DNA of 42,549 bases, from positions 1 through 42,549 of the forward strand of contig SUTL01000009.1 in NCBI GenBank assembly GCA_015062925.1. Direction: 5' to 3'. The translations under genes were made by a program, and so were the position numbers. Source of the stretch: Methanobrevibacter thaueri. GTDB lineage: Archaea; Methanobacteriota; Methanobacteria; Methanobacteriales; Methanobacteriaceae. The notes beneath the pieces were generated by a model, which saw only the letters and a program-made list of their open reading frames with translations, searched no databases and was not told the origin of the DNA. Shown here piece by piece: positions 9,329 to 17,159 of the stretch (its first letter is position 1; every line of letters begins with the position of its first letter).

Positions 9329-9595
9329 TTATTCCCCCCTAATTGAGGTAATCATTGCTTGTGCACCTAAAATAAATATAGCTAATCCACCAATGAAATC
9401 TATAAAATCAACGTAATCTATAAGAATTTGAGTTCCAAATGTTCCTATTGCTAACCATGCTCCAACACAAATGAAACTTGCTATTGCTAATTTCAATGGG
9501 TTAACTCCGGCTACTACGCCTTGTGAGGATAAGACTAAGTTTTCAATATTCCCAAATATTATTAAAGCCACAAAAGGTAAATATTGTTCCAACAT
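9329..9595 (-). CDS. Small three-helix membrane protein, LysE/MntP-like half-transporter (copy 1)
   Basis: This is the first of two tandem paralogs, 88 residues, with helices at about 5-22, 35-57 and 63-83. FGNIENLVLSSQG in helix 1 places a Glu and two Asn in the membrane, where LysE-superfamily exporters carry polar ion-binding residues. I placed the start at the ATG at 9595 because a full GGTGAT lies six bases upstream; the in-frame TTG one codon earlier is less likely. It heads the leftward operon that continues into the TagB-like and glycosyltransferase genes. Metal or small-solute export is an inference from fold resemblance; no known family could be assigned firmly. Confidence 0.72.
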   Translation of the reverse strand: MLEQYLPFVALIIFGNIENLVLSSQGVVAGVNPLKLAIASFICVGAWLAIGTFGTQILIDYVDFIDFIGGLAIFILGAQAMITSIRGE

Positions 9596-9821
9596 CAAAA
9601 ATCACCATTTCCCTTAAAAAATAAAAATATAAAATTTTTTTCCCAAATTAATTATTAATTTATAATGATATATAAAATTATCATTTAAATTAAATATTTA
9701 GGAATTGAAATATTTATAATATATTAATGAATTATAAAATAATTTTTAAACAAAATTAAAGTAAAAAATATATTCAATATAAATTATTCATCAAAGAGGT
9801 ATGTTTCAAGTGTAAACAAAA
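9596..9821. promoter_or_regulatory. Intergenic region with promoter and inverted repeat upstream of the small membrane pair
   Basis: At 9664-9685 the arms AATGATA and TATCATT flank the eight bases TATAAAAT. The minus-strand TATA-like sequence (TTTTATATATC, about 9668-9678) lies inside the repeat, so a bound repressor could block TBP. The expected start is about 9645, giving a leader of about 50 bases that ends in GGTGAT. The 9755-9820 part is downstream of rfbB and holds T-rich minus-strand sequence suitable for archaeal termination. No coding potential was seen. Confidence 0.45.
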
Positions 9822-10829
9822 CTATCTATCAGAATACATCCTCTCATAATACCTCATATAATCCCCACTTTTAACCTGATTAGTCCAATCCTGATTATCC
9901 AAATACCATTGAATAGTTTCCTTAATACCCACTTCAAAAGTATAATCCGGACTCCAAGAAAGCTCATCCTGTATTTTACTAGAATCAATAGCATAACGCC
10001 TATCATGCCCTAAACGATCAGTTACAAATTCAATTAAAGACTCATCCTTTCCCAAAGTTTCAAGAATTAATTTAACAATATAAATATTCTCTTTTTCATT
10101 ATTACCACCAATATTATAAACCTCACCAGCCTTAGCCTCATGCAACACCAAATCAATCGCAGTACAATGATCATGCACATGCAACCAGTCACGAATATTC
10201 TTACCATCACCATAAACCGGTAAACTCTTATCCTCCAAAGCATTAGAAATCATTAAAGGAATTAACTTCTCAGGAAACTGAAAAGGCCCATAATTATTAG
10301 AACAACGAGTAATATTAACAGGCAAATCAAAAGTCTCAAAATAAGCCCGAGTAATCAAATCACCAGCAGCTTTAGAAGCAGAATACGGACTATTCGGTTG
10401 TAAAGGAGTGGATTCAGTGAAATAACCAGTTTCACCTAAAGTACCATAAACCTCATCAGTAGAAATCTGAATATACTTCTCCACACCATACTCCTTAGCC
10501 GCATTTAAAAGCACCTGAGTACCCAACACATTGGATTTAATAAAAATCTCCGGATCCTCAATACTTCTGTCAACATGACTTTCAGCAGCAAAATTAATAA
10601 CATAATCAGATTTTCTAACCAGATCATCCACAATATCCTTATCCCTGATATCACCTTTAACAAAAGAATAATTATCTTTATTTTCAATATCTTTGAGGTT
10701 TTCCAAATTCCCACAATAAGTTAAAGCATCTAAATTAATAATATGATAATCTGAATATTTATTAACCATATATCTTACAAAATTACTTCCAATAAAACCC
10801 GCCGCTCCTGTAACCAGAATATTTGCCAT
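9822..10829 (-). CDS. rfbB: dTDP-glucose 4,6-dehydratase
   Basis: RfbB/RmlB removes water from dTDP-glucose to give dTDP-4-keto-6-deoxyglucose, step two of dTDP-L-rhamnose synthesis. The N-terminus has the Rossmann GAAGFIGSNF NAD-binding motif. FAAESHVDRSI at about 80, the ISTDEVYG block at about 120 with catalytic Thr-Asp-Glu, and the YSASKAA active-site Tyr/Lys motif at about 150 are all present, as is NNYGPFQFPEKLIP. At 335 residues it is full length. The true start is the ATG at 10829, since the upstream in-frame GTG forms part of the GTGAT ribosome site. It is the last gene of the rfbA-rfbC-rfbB operon and starts ten bases after the rfbC stop. Confidence 0.96.
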   Translation of the reverse strand: MANILVTGAAGFIGSNFVRYMVNKYSDYHIINLDALTYCGNLENLKDIENKDNYSFVKGDIRDKDIVDDLVRKSDYVINFAAESHVDRSIEDPEIFIKSNVLGTQVLLNAAKEYGVEKYIQISTDEVYGTLGETGYFTESTPLQPNSPYSASKAAGDLITRAYFETFDLPVNITRCSNNYGPFQFPEKLIPLMISNALEDKSLPVYGDGKNIRDWLHVHDHCTAIDLVLHEAKAGEVYNIGGNNEKENIYIVKLILETLGKDESLIEFVTDRLGHDRRYAIDSSKIQDELSWSPDYTFEVGIKETIQWYLDNQDWTNQVKSGDYMRYYERMYSDR

Positions 10830-10838
10830 AATAATCAC

Positions 10839-11396
10839 TTAATACTTAATTTGAGATTCTTTAAGAGTTTTCCATTTTTTATCTTTATCAGATAATATGA
10901 CCTTATCAATCCCCTCTAAAGGCCAGTCAATATTAATATCCTCATCATTCCACATTATACCACTTTCATCATCCCCATGATAAAATTCAGTGCATTTATA
11001 AAGAAATTCGGCTTCATCAGATAAAACTAAAAATCCATGAGCGAATTTAGGTGGAATATATAATTGTTTTTTATTATCTTCAGATAATATTTCACCATAC
11101 CACTTACCATAAGTAGGAGAATCACCTCTTAAATCCACACCCACATCAAAAACTTCACCTTTAATCACACGAACCAATTTACCTTGAGGATAATTAATTT
11201 GTAAATGCAATCCTCTTAAAACACCTTTACTGGATTGTGATTGATTATCCTGAACAAAAGTCAAATCATAACCTGCATCCTTAAAATCATTTGCCTGATA
11301 TGTTTCCATAAAATAACCCCTGTTGTCTTCAAAAACAGTAGGTTCAACAACAAACATGCCTTCAATACCAGTCTCTTTAAATTTAAAATTTCCCAT
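10839..11396 (-). CDS. rfbC: dTDP-4-dehydrorhamnose 3,5-epimerase
   Basis: RfbC/RmlC epimerises C3 and C5 of dTDP-4-keto-6-deoxyglucose. The 185-residue cupin shows all expected blocks: FVVEPTVFEDNRGYFMETY, FVQDNQSQSSKGVLRGLHLQ with the catalytic His, QGKLVRVIKGEVFDVGVDLR, and LYIPPKFAHGFLVLSDEAEF with the second conserved His and the C-terminal Tyr region. A GATGAT element lies just upstream of the ATG. The ORF ends immediately before the GTGAT ribosome site of rfbB, and rfbA ends six bases before this start, so the three genes are coupled. Confidence 0.96.
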   Translation of the reverse strand: MGNFKFKETGIEGMFVVEPTVFEDNRGYFMETYQANDFKDAGYDLTFVQDNQSQSSKGVLRGLHLQINYPQGKLVRVIKGEVFDVGVDLRGDSPTYGKWYGEILSEDNKKQLYIPPKFAHGFLVLSDEAEFLYKCTEFYHGDDESGIMWNDEDINIDWPLEGIDKVILSDKDKKWKTLKESQIKY

Positions 11397-11402
11397 AAAT
11401 AA

Positions 11403-12269
11403 TCATCTGTTAACTAAATCAAATAAATATTGCCCATAATCAGTTTTCTTAAGTTCATCAGCAGTTCTCAACAATTGCTCATCATCAATATAACCCTTAA
11501 GATAAGCAATTTCTTCAAGACAGGCAATATATAAACTCTGTCTTTTCTGAACAGTTTCAATGAAATTAGCTGCCTCAAGCAAACCTTCATGAGTTCCAGT
11601 GTCTAACCAAGCCATACCTCTTCCCAGAAGTTCAACTTTAAGCTTTCCACGTTTCAAATACTCCTCATTAACCGAAGTAATCTCAACCTCACCCCTATCT
11701 GAAGGTTCAACACTTTTAGCAATTTCAATCACACTATTATCATAAAAATAAAGTCCCGGAACAATATAATTGGATTTTGGTTTATCAGGTTTTTCCTCAA
11801 TAGATAAAACATTCCAATCATCATCAAACTCAACAACACCAAAAGCATCAGGATTATTAGTATAATAACCAAAAATAACAGCACCTTCTTTCAATAATGT
11901 TGCTCTTTCAAGGATTTCTGTGAATCTGTGTCCATGGAAAATATTATCTCCTAAAATCAAAGCAACATTATCATCCCCAATAAAATCCTCACCAATAATA
12001 AATGCTTCAGCAAGACCATTAGGATGATTTTGTATTTCATATTCAAATTTAATCCCCAAACTAGATCCATCACCCAACAACTCCTTATACATTGGCAAAT
12101 CCCTTGGAGTTGAAATAATTAAAATCTCCTTAATACCCGCAAGCATTAAAACAGAAATAGGATAATAAATCATAGGTTTATCATATAACGGTAATAACTG
12201 TTTAGAAACCGCTTTTGTAATAGGATACAGGCGAGTTCCAGAACCACCGGCAAGTACAATTCCCTTCAT
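11403..12269 (-). CDS. rfbA: Glucose-1-phosphate thymidylyltransferase
   Basis: RfbA/RmlA joins dTTP and glucose-1-phosphate to dTDP-glucose, the entry to rhamnose synthesis. The N-terminal nucleotidyltransferase motif [20 protein letters not shown] is intact, followed by [20 protein letters not shown] with the metal-binding Asp, and [13 protein letters not shown]. At 288 residues it is the usual length for the tetrameric RmlA type. The start is taken at the ATG at 12269; the in-frame GTG nine bases earlier belongs to the ribosome site GTGATTATT. It is the first gene of the leftward operon and is divergent from the TPR array. Confidence 0.96.
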   Translation of the reverse strand: MKGIVLAGGSGTRLYPITKAVSKQLLPLYDKPMIYYPISVLMLAGIKEILIISTPRDLPMYKELLGDGSSLGIKFEYEIQNHPNGLAEAFIIGEDFIGDDNVALILGDNIFHGHRFTEILERATLLKEGAVIFGYYTNNPDAFGVVEFDDDWNVLSIEEKPDKPKSNYIVPGLYFYDNSVIEIAKSVEPSDRGEVEITSVNEEYLKRGKLKVELLGRGMAWLDTGTHEGLLEAANFIETVQKRQSLYIACLEEIAYLKGYIDDEQLLRTADELKKTDYGQYLFDLVNR

Positions 12270-12590
12270 AATAATCACTTACTATAACTATTTAATCAAA
12301 AAATGTTTTAAATTTTTCTTAAATAATTATAATCCGAAATGAAAAATACTAAACTACGAATTAATAAAATTCATTAGAATAGTAAAATATATATTAACAT
12401 TTAATCAAACATAATTAAGTAAATTCTTTTAAACAAACAATTATAATAAAAACCATGATTATTAATTGCAAATGAGGAATTAAATGAATTAAATTTAACA
12501 TGGAACCGTATAAGTCCAACCTGCATTTCATTATGTAATGATTTTAACTGCTTATATTATTACAGGAGAATCAGATCATAGGTGAAACAT
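12270..12590. promoter_or_regulatory. Divergent promoter region between rfbA and the TPR array
   Basis: This 321-base spacer holds no convincing gene. A plus-strand TATA-like CTTATATTA at 12551-12559 lies about 40 bases before the first TPR ATG, with GGTGA at 12581 as its ribosome site. A palindromic ATATATAT stretch near 12388 could serve either strand. The segment 12500-12590 is less AT-rich than the rest of the spacer and may be a remnant or a leader. Its only ORF would code 12 residues, which I do not call. Confidence 0.35.
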
Positions 12591-13496
12591 ATGTTAAAAA
12601 AAATACTTATTACTCATTATCTCAACAAATCAATTGAATTTAGCAAGAATTATTCAAATAAAAAAGCTATTAAATACATTGATAAAATATTAAGATTTAC
12701 AGATGATTTTGAAGCATTATCATTTAAAGGACTTTATTATTCAAAGCTTTATGAAAAAGAAAAATGTTATGAATGTTTTGATAAAATTTTTAAAAAAGAC
12801 CCAGATTATATTTATGGATATTATAGAAAAGGATTAGCATGTATTGAATTAAATGAATATGAAAATGGAATTACATGTTTTAAAAAAGTATTAAAGATTG
12901 ATTCAAACCATGTGTTAACATTAAACAATATAGGTAGATGTTATCTTTATTTAGAAAAATATGAAATTGCTTTTAAATATTTTAATGATATTTTAAATGA
13001 AAATCCTAAAAATATTGATGCTTTACTTAATCTAAGTTCATATTATAATTATTTAGAAGAATATGATAAATCTATGAAATATTTAAATATATGTCTGGAA
13101 ATTAATCCTAATGAAACAGGAGCCATACAACAAATGGCCAATATTTATAAAAATAAAAATGATTACCCTAATGCATTAAAATATATTAATAAAGCAATAG
13201 AAATAGATTCTAAAGAAATTGTATTTAAATTATTAAAATATTTATTTTTAGCAAATCTCAACGAATCTGAGATTTCTTTAGAAGGATTTTTTAAAATATC
13301 TAAAATAGATTTTGATGATTGGAATTTAATAAATTTATATTATCTAAATTATACATTAGCATTACGTATAATGAAAAAATACAATGAAGCCTTAAACTTA
13401 TATAATGAATATTTAGAAAAATATCCCAACTTCCCAAATGAAGATATTTTATATGAAAAAGAAGAACTCTTAAAGTTAATCAATGAAAAAAAATAA
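12591..13496 (+). CDS. TPR repeat protein 1 of a four-gene tandem array
   Basis: This 301-residue protein is made almost entirely of tetratricopeptide repeats, about eight helix pairs of 34 residues. Typical unit positions are seen in NIGRCYLYLEKYEIAFKYF and the recurrent endings such as LKIDSNHV and LEINPNET. There is no signal peptide or membrane segment, so it is likely a cytoplasmic scaffold that binds a partner protein. I chose the ATG at 12591 because GGTGA lies just upstream; the in-frame GTG at 12582 belongs to that site. Its last 40 residues are nearly identical to those of the next gene. The function is unknown. Position beside rfbA and barnase/barstar may be meaningful or may only reflect insertion at one site. 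Confidence 0.85.
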   Translation: MLKKILITHYLNKSIEFSKNYSNKKAIKYIDKILRFTDDFEALSFKGLYYSKLYEKEKCYECFDKIFKKDPDYIYGYYRKGLACIELNEYENGITCFKKVLKIDSNHVLTLNNIGRCYLYLEKYEIAFKYFNDILNENPKNIDALLNLSSYYNYLEEYDKSMKYLNICLEINPNETGAIQQMANIYKNKNDYPNALKYINKAIEIDSKEIVFKLLKYLFLANLNESEISLEGFFKISKIDFDDWNLINLYYLNYTLALRIMKKYNEALNLYNEYLEKYPNFPNEDILYEKEELLKLINEKK

Positions 13497-13596
13497 TTTA
13501 AATCGTTAGACAAAACAAATCATGAAAATTCAAAGCATGAAATTGTTTAAAATATGTAAAAAAAGACAAAAAATGAAGGAAAAATCGATGTTTAAA
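13371..13596 (+). repeat. TPR-array junction repeat, copy 1
   Basis: The 3' end of TPR gene 1, the 91-base spacer and the first codons of TPR gene 2 form a block of about 225 bases. It recurs at 14368 with only two differences seen by eye and no length change (exactly 997 bases apart). The coding parts between blocks differ far more. Confidence 0.85.
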
Positions 13597-14493
13597 GAAA
13601 AACTTGTTGATCATTATATTAATAAATCTATTGAATTAAGTAATAATTATTTAAATAAACAGGCAATAAACAAAATTAATAAAATATTAATATTTACTAA
13701 TAATATTGAGGCATTATCTTTTAAAGGACTTTACTATTCTTACCTTTTTGAAAAAGAAAAATGTTATGAATGCTTTGATAAAATTTTTAAATACAATCCT
13801 CAATCTATAATTGGATATTATAGAAAAGGATTAGCAAACATGCAACTAAATGAATATGAACATGCCATTACATATTTTAAAGAAATATTATGCATTGATT
13901 CAAATCATATTTTAACATTGAATTTTATAGGAATATGTTATCAAAATTTAAAAAAATATGATTTAGCTTTAGAATATTTTAATGAAATATTGAAAAAAAA
14001 TCCTAACGATATTAATACATTAATTAATTTAGGTTCATGTTATAATGATTTAGAACAATACAATGATTCAATATTCTGTTTAAACAAATGTCTCAATATT
14101 AATTCTAATGAAACTAGAGCAATGTTAGAAATATCTCACGTTTATCATGATAAAGAAAATTATTCCAACGCATTAAAATATATTAATAGAGCACTTAAAA
14201 TTAATCCTAATGATATTACTTTAAAATTATCAAAATATTTATTTTTAGCTAAATTTAACAAATTTGAACTTTCTTTACAAGGTTTTGAAGAAATTTCTAA
14301 AATATATTTCGATGATTGGCAATTAATTAATTTATATTATAATTATTATTCATCAGCTTTAAAAACAATGAAAAAATACAATGAAGCCCTAAACTTATAT
14401 AATGAATATTTAGAAAAATATCCCAACTTCCCAAATGAAGATATTTTATATGAAAAAGAAGAACTCTTAAAGTTAATCAATGAAAAAAAATAA
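13588..14493 (+). CDS. TPR repeat protein 2 of the tandem array
   Basis: This 301-residue TPR protein is closely related to its neighbours; for example LSFKGLYYS, KCYECFDKIF and GYYRKGLA are shared with protein 1. I set the start at the ATG at 13588, preceded by AAGGA, because it aligns with the start of protein 1. An upstream in-frame ATG at 13522 would add 22 basic residues, but that leader is broken by a stop in copy 4, which argues that it is spacer. The C-terminal 40 residues are essentially identical to protein 1, while repeats 3-7 have diverged. It is probably one transcription unit with the other three. Role unknown. Confidence 0.83.
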   Translation: MFKEKLVDHYINKSIELSNNYLNKQAINKINKILIFTNNIEALSFKGLYYSYLFEKEKCYECFDKIFKYNPQSIIGYYRKGLANMQLNEYEHAITYFKEILCIDSNHILTLNFIGICYQNLKKYDLALEYFNEILKKNPNDINTLINLGSCYNDLEQYNDSIFCLNKCLNINSNETRAMLEISHVYHDKENYSNALKYINRALKINPNDITLKLSKYLFLAKFNKFELSLQGFEEISKIYFDDWQLINLYYNYYSSALKTMKKYNEALNLYNEYLEKYPNFPNEDILYEKEELLKLINEKK

Positions 14494-14593
14494 TTTAAAT
14501 CGTTAGACAAAACAAATCATGAAAATTCAAAGCATGAAATTGTTTAAAATATGTAAAAAAAGACAAAAAATGAAGGAAAAATCCATGTTTAAA
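14368..14593 (+). repeat. TPR-array junction repeat, copy 2
   Basis: This is the second copy of the junction block, spanning the end of TPR gene 2, the 91-base spacer and the start of gene 3. The spacer ORF leader matches copy 1 base for base except near the last codon before the ATG. Confidence 0.85.
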
Positions 14594-15493
14594 AAAATCC
14601 TTATAAAATATTACTATAAAAAAGCAAAAAATTCTTCAGACAACTATAATAATAAAAAAGCAATATTTTATCTAAATAAACTGTTAAAAATTGATAAAAA
14701 AAATATTGACGCATTGCTATTAAAAGGAATTTGTTATGCAAATTTATTTGAAAAAGAAAATTCATTAAAATGTTTTAATGAATGTTTAATAATTAATGAA
14801 GATGATTTAAATGTTTATCTAATAAAAGGAATTGGATATTATAATCTTGAAAATTATAAAGAAGCCATAAGTTGTTTTAATAAAATAACTGAGATTTATC
14901 CAAATGATGAATTGTCTTTAAATCTTATTGGATCATGTTATCTTTATTTAGAAAAATACGATGTGGCCTTTAATTATTTTAAAAAAATTTTAAAAATAAA
15001 TCCAGAAAATATTAATGCATTAATTAATTTAAGTTTATATCATGATGATTTAGGACAATATGATGAAGCATTAAAATGTTTAAACAAATGTCTTGAAATT
15101 AATCCCAATGAAACAGTAGCAATGTCGCAAATAGCAAACATTTACAAAAATAAAGATGATTTTGAAAAGGCTCTAAAAAATATTAATAAAGCACTAGAAA
15201 TAAATCCTAATGACATTACTTTAAAATTATCAAAATATCTGTTTTTAGCAAAACATGGTGAATTTGAACTTTCTTTAAAAGGATTTAAAGAAATATCTAA
15301 TATGTACTTTGATAAATATTTGTTAATTAATTTATATTCAATATATTATGCATTATCTTTAAAAACAATGAAAAAATACAATGAAGCATTAGAATTATTA
15401 AATGAATATTTAGAAAAATGCCCTCATTTCCCAAATGAAGATATTTTATATGAAAAAGAAGAACTCTTAAAGTTAATTAATGAAAAAAAATAA
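14585..15493 (+). CDS. TPR repeat protein 3 of the tandem array
   Basis: This 302-residue TPR protein begins MFKKILIKYYYKKA, identical to protein 4 but different from proteins 1 and 2. Its C-terminus (NEDILYEKEELLKLINEKK) is identical to that of proteins 1 and 2. It is therefore a mosaic: N-terminal half of the copy 4 type, C-terminal end of the copy 1/2 type. The units include YEEAI/YDEALKCLNKCLEINPN-type helices. The start is by homology and the upstream AAGGA. No signal peptide or membrane helix. Partner unknown. Confidence 0.83.
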   Translation: MFKKILIKYYYKKAKNSSDNYNNKKAIFYLNKLLKIDKKNIDALLLKGICYANLFEKENSLKCFNECLIINEDDLNVYLIKGIGYYNLENYKEAISCFNKITEIYPNDELSLNLIGSCYLYLEKYDVAFNYFKKILKINPENINALINLSLYHDDLGQYDEALKCLNKCLEINPNETVAMSQIANIYKNKDDFEKALKNINKALEINPNDITLKLSKYLFLAKHGEFELSLKGFKEISNMYFDKYLLINLYSIYYALSLKTMKKYNEALELLNEYLEKCPHFPNEDILYEKEELLKLINEKK

Positions 15494-15577
15494 TTTAAAT
15501 CGTTAGACAAAACAAATCATGAAAATTCAAAGTATGTAAAAAAAAGACAAAAAATGAAGGAAAAATCCATGTTTAAA
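15368..15577 (+). repeat. TPR-array junction repeat, copy 3 (16-base deletion)
   Basis: This is the third junction block. It matches the others but has lost 16 bases in the spacer, which brings a TAA into the leader frame soon after the upstream ATG. Its 5' part, inside TPR gene 3, is somewhat more diverged than copies 1 and 2. Confidence 0.8.
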
Positions 15578-16477
15578 AAAATCCTTATAAAATATTACTA
15601 TAAAAAAGCAAATAATTATTTATATAATTACAATAATAAAAAAGCAATTTATTATCTCGATAAAATTTTAAAAATTGATGAAAATAATATTGAAGCATTA
15701 CTACTAAAAGGAACCTGTCATTCTAATCTCTTAGAAAAAAATGAATCAATTGAATGTTTTGATAAATGTTTTAAGATTAATAAGGAAGATTTGAATGTTT
15801 ATCTAAAAAAAGGAATTGCATATTATAATCTTAGTGAATATGAAGAAGCAATCAATTGTTTTAATAAAATAATTGAATTTTATCCAAATAATGATTACAC
15901 ATTGAATTATATTGGATCATGCTATCTTAATTTAGAAAAATATGATTTGGCTTTTAAATGTTTCAATGATATTTTAAAAATAGATTCAGAAAATATTGAG
16001 ACTTTAATTAATTTAAGCTTATATTATAATGATTTAGACCAGTGTGATGAAGCATTGAAATGTTTAAACAAATGTCTTGAAATTAATCCCAATGAAGCTG
16101 GAGCAATGTTACAAAAAGCAATCATATATAAAAATAAGGTAGATTATGAAAATGCTTTAAAATATATTAATATGGCTCTTGAAATAAATCCTGATGATAT
16201 AACATTAAAATTATTAAAATATTTTTTTTTAGCAAATCTTGGTAAGTTTGAACTTTCATTATCAGGTTTTGAAAAAATAAGAAACGAATATTTTGATGAT
16301 TGTTTATCAATTAATTTATATTCTTTCTATTATGCATCAGCTTTAAAAGTTATGGGAAAATATGACAAAGCTTTAGAAGTTTTAAATGAATATTTAGAAA
16401 AATATCCTAATTTTCATGAAGAATATATATTAGATGAAAAAGATGAAATTTTAGAATTAATGAGTGAGAAGAACTAA
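15569..16477 (+). CDS. TPR repeat protein 4 of the tandem array
   Basis: The last and C-terminally most divergent member, 302 residues, with about eight TPR units and the same MFKKILIKYYYKKA start as protein 3. The C-terminus reads ILELMSEKN instead of LLKLINEKK, as expected for the edge of an array that expanded inward. In this copy the conserved leader upstream is interrupted by a stop, so the ATG at 15569 with AAGGA upstream is the only sensible start. Its final codons form one arm of a perfect hairpin shared with the convergent barstar gene. Confidence 0.83.
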   Translation: MFKKILIKYYYKKANNYLYNYNNKKAIYYLDKILKIDENNIEALLLKGTCHSNLLEKNESIECFDKCFKINKEDLNVYLKKGIAYYNLSEYEEAINCFNKIIEFYPNNDYTLNYIGSCYLNLEKYDLAFKCFNDILKIDSENIETLINLSLYYNDLDQCDEALKCLNKCLEINPNEAGAMLQKAIIYKNKVDYENALKYINMALEINPDDITLKLLKYFFLANLGKFELSLSGFEKIRNEYFDDCLSINLYSFYYASALKVMGKYDKALEVLNEYLEKYPNFHEEYILDEKDEILELMSEKN

Positions 16478-16486
16478 CTTCTCACT
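16463..16486. terminator. Bidirectional hairpin terminator between TPR4 and barstar
   Basis: Perfect nine-base arms AGTGAGAAG (16463-16471) and CTTCTCACT (16478-16486) flank the loop AACTAA. The left arm and the stop codon belong to TPR gene 4, and the barstar stop follows two bases after the right arm on the other strand. The hairpin therefore separates two converging units. Confidence 0.6.
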
Positions 16487-16488
16487 TA

Positions 16489-16716
16489 TTACAAACATTT
16501 AATGGATAGAAATTCATTTTCACTGGCTGCATCTTTAAATGTGTCTATAATATCCAAATCAACATCAGATGAATTTATTATTTCTATTTCGCATTTCATT
16601 TCTGTTAGACAATCATATAATGCATCAAGGTTTTTCCCATAATGGTCTGGTAAATTTAATGCTTTTTTTAAATATTCATGTCCTTCTTTTTTAATTAGTT
16701 TGCCGTTTAATTGCAT
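16489..16716 (-). CDS. Barstar-family ribonuclease inhibitor
   Basis: Barstar binds barnase tightly and blocks its active site in the cytoplasm. This 75-residue protein carries the diagnostic helix LPDHYGKNLDALYDCLT. D31 and D35 match barstar Asp35 and Asp39, which plug the barnase active site; Trp38 is a Tyr (Y34) and Tyr29 a His (H25). The acidic residue in TFKDA may replace barstar Glu76. It is slightly shorter than Bacillus barstar (about 90). The ribosome site AGAGGT lies inside the last codons of the barnase gene and the ATG is two bases after the barnase stop, so toxin and inhibitor are made together. The cognate pairing is inferred from adjacency plus conserved interface residues. Confidence 0.9.
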   Translation of the reverse strand: MQLNGKLIKKEGHEYLKKALNLPDHYGKNLDALYDCLTEMKCEIEIINSSDVDLDIIDTFKDAASENEFLSIKCL

Positions 16717-16718
16717 GA

Positions 16719-17159
16719 TTAGACCTCTTTGAATGTGTTGTAGTGGTCTGAGGTATAATATACTTTATAATTTCCGGTATTGTAAACTATTCTTTCTGCT
16801 CCTCGGTTGGTTCCGTTTGCATTTATGTCGCATTCTATGTATTTTGAATTGCTGTTTGGGAGTATGTGTTGGCGATTGGTGAATGTGTCTCCTCCTATGC
16901 TTTTTCCGGGAGCGTATTTTTTAAGTGGTCCTCCATGCCATCCTAGGTTTTGTGCTTCTTTTTTTGTTATATAATTATCTGGTAGTTTGTGGAATTCTTT
17001 TATATATGCTGCGACTTCATTTACTGTACAGTATTGTCCGTCTTCTACAACATTAGTATTTTTGTTGAAGTTTAGAAAGTCGAAAAATCCTGCACTTACA
17101 ACTCCAATGGTAAATAATGCAATTATTAATGCTATGATTAATATTCCTCTTTTATTCAT
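16719..17159 (-). CDS. Secreted barnase-type ribonuclease
   Basis: This 146-residue protein has a signal peptide (hydrophobic core 6-22, likely cleavage after VSA) and a mature domain strongly like Bacillus barnase. FHKLPDNYITKKEAQNLGW aligns almost without change to barnase. Equivalent catalytic residues are K58 (barnase Lys27), R96 (Arg59), E109 (Glu73, general base), R119 (Arg83), R123 (Arg87) and H139 (His102, general acid, in TSDHYNTF). Barnase Glu60, which helps recognise guanine, is replaced by Q97. Two cysteines, C44 and C110, absent from Bacillus barnase, could form a disulfide outside the cell. The ATG overlaps the rfbD stop as ATGA with GAGAGG upstream, so translation is coupled to rfbD. 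Expected activity is extracellular RNA cleavage. Confidence 0.93.
   Translation of the reverse strand: MNKRGILIIALIIALFTIGVVSAGFFDFLNFNKNTNVVEDGQYCTVNEVAAYIKEFHKLPDNYITKKEAQNLGWHGGPLKKYAPGKSIGGDTFTNRQHILPNSNSKYIECDINANGTNRGAERIVYNTGNYKVYYTSDHYNTFKEV

Noticed and set aside
13522-13587. N-terminal 22-residue extension of TPR proteins 2 and 3 starting at the upstream ATG
   Set aside because: The leader is interrupted by a stop in copy 4 and is absent from copy 1, while the downstream ATG has AAGGA and aligns with all four genes.
13481-15571. CRISPR-like or IS-like direct repeats
   Set aside because: The units are about 1 kb apart, contain coding ends and show no spacer/repeat architecture, terminal inverted repeats or transposase; they fit tandem gene duplication.
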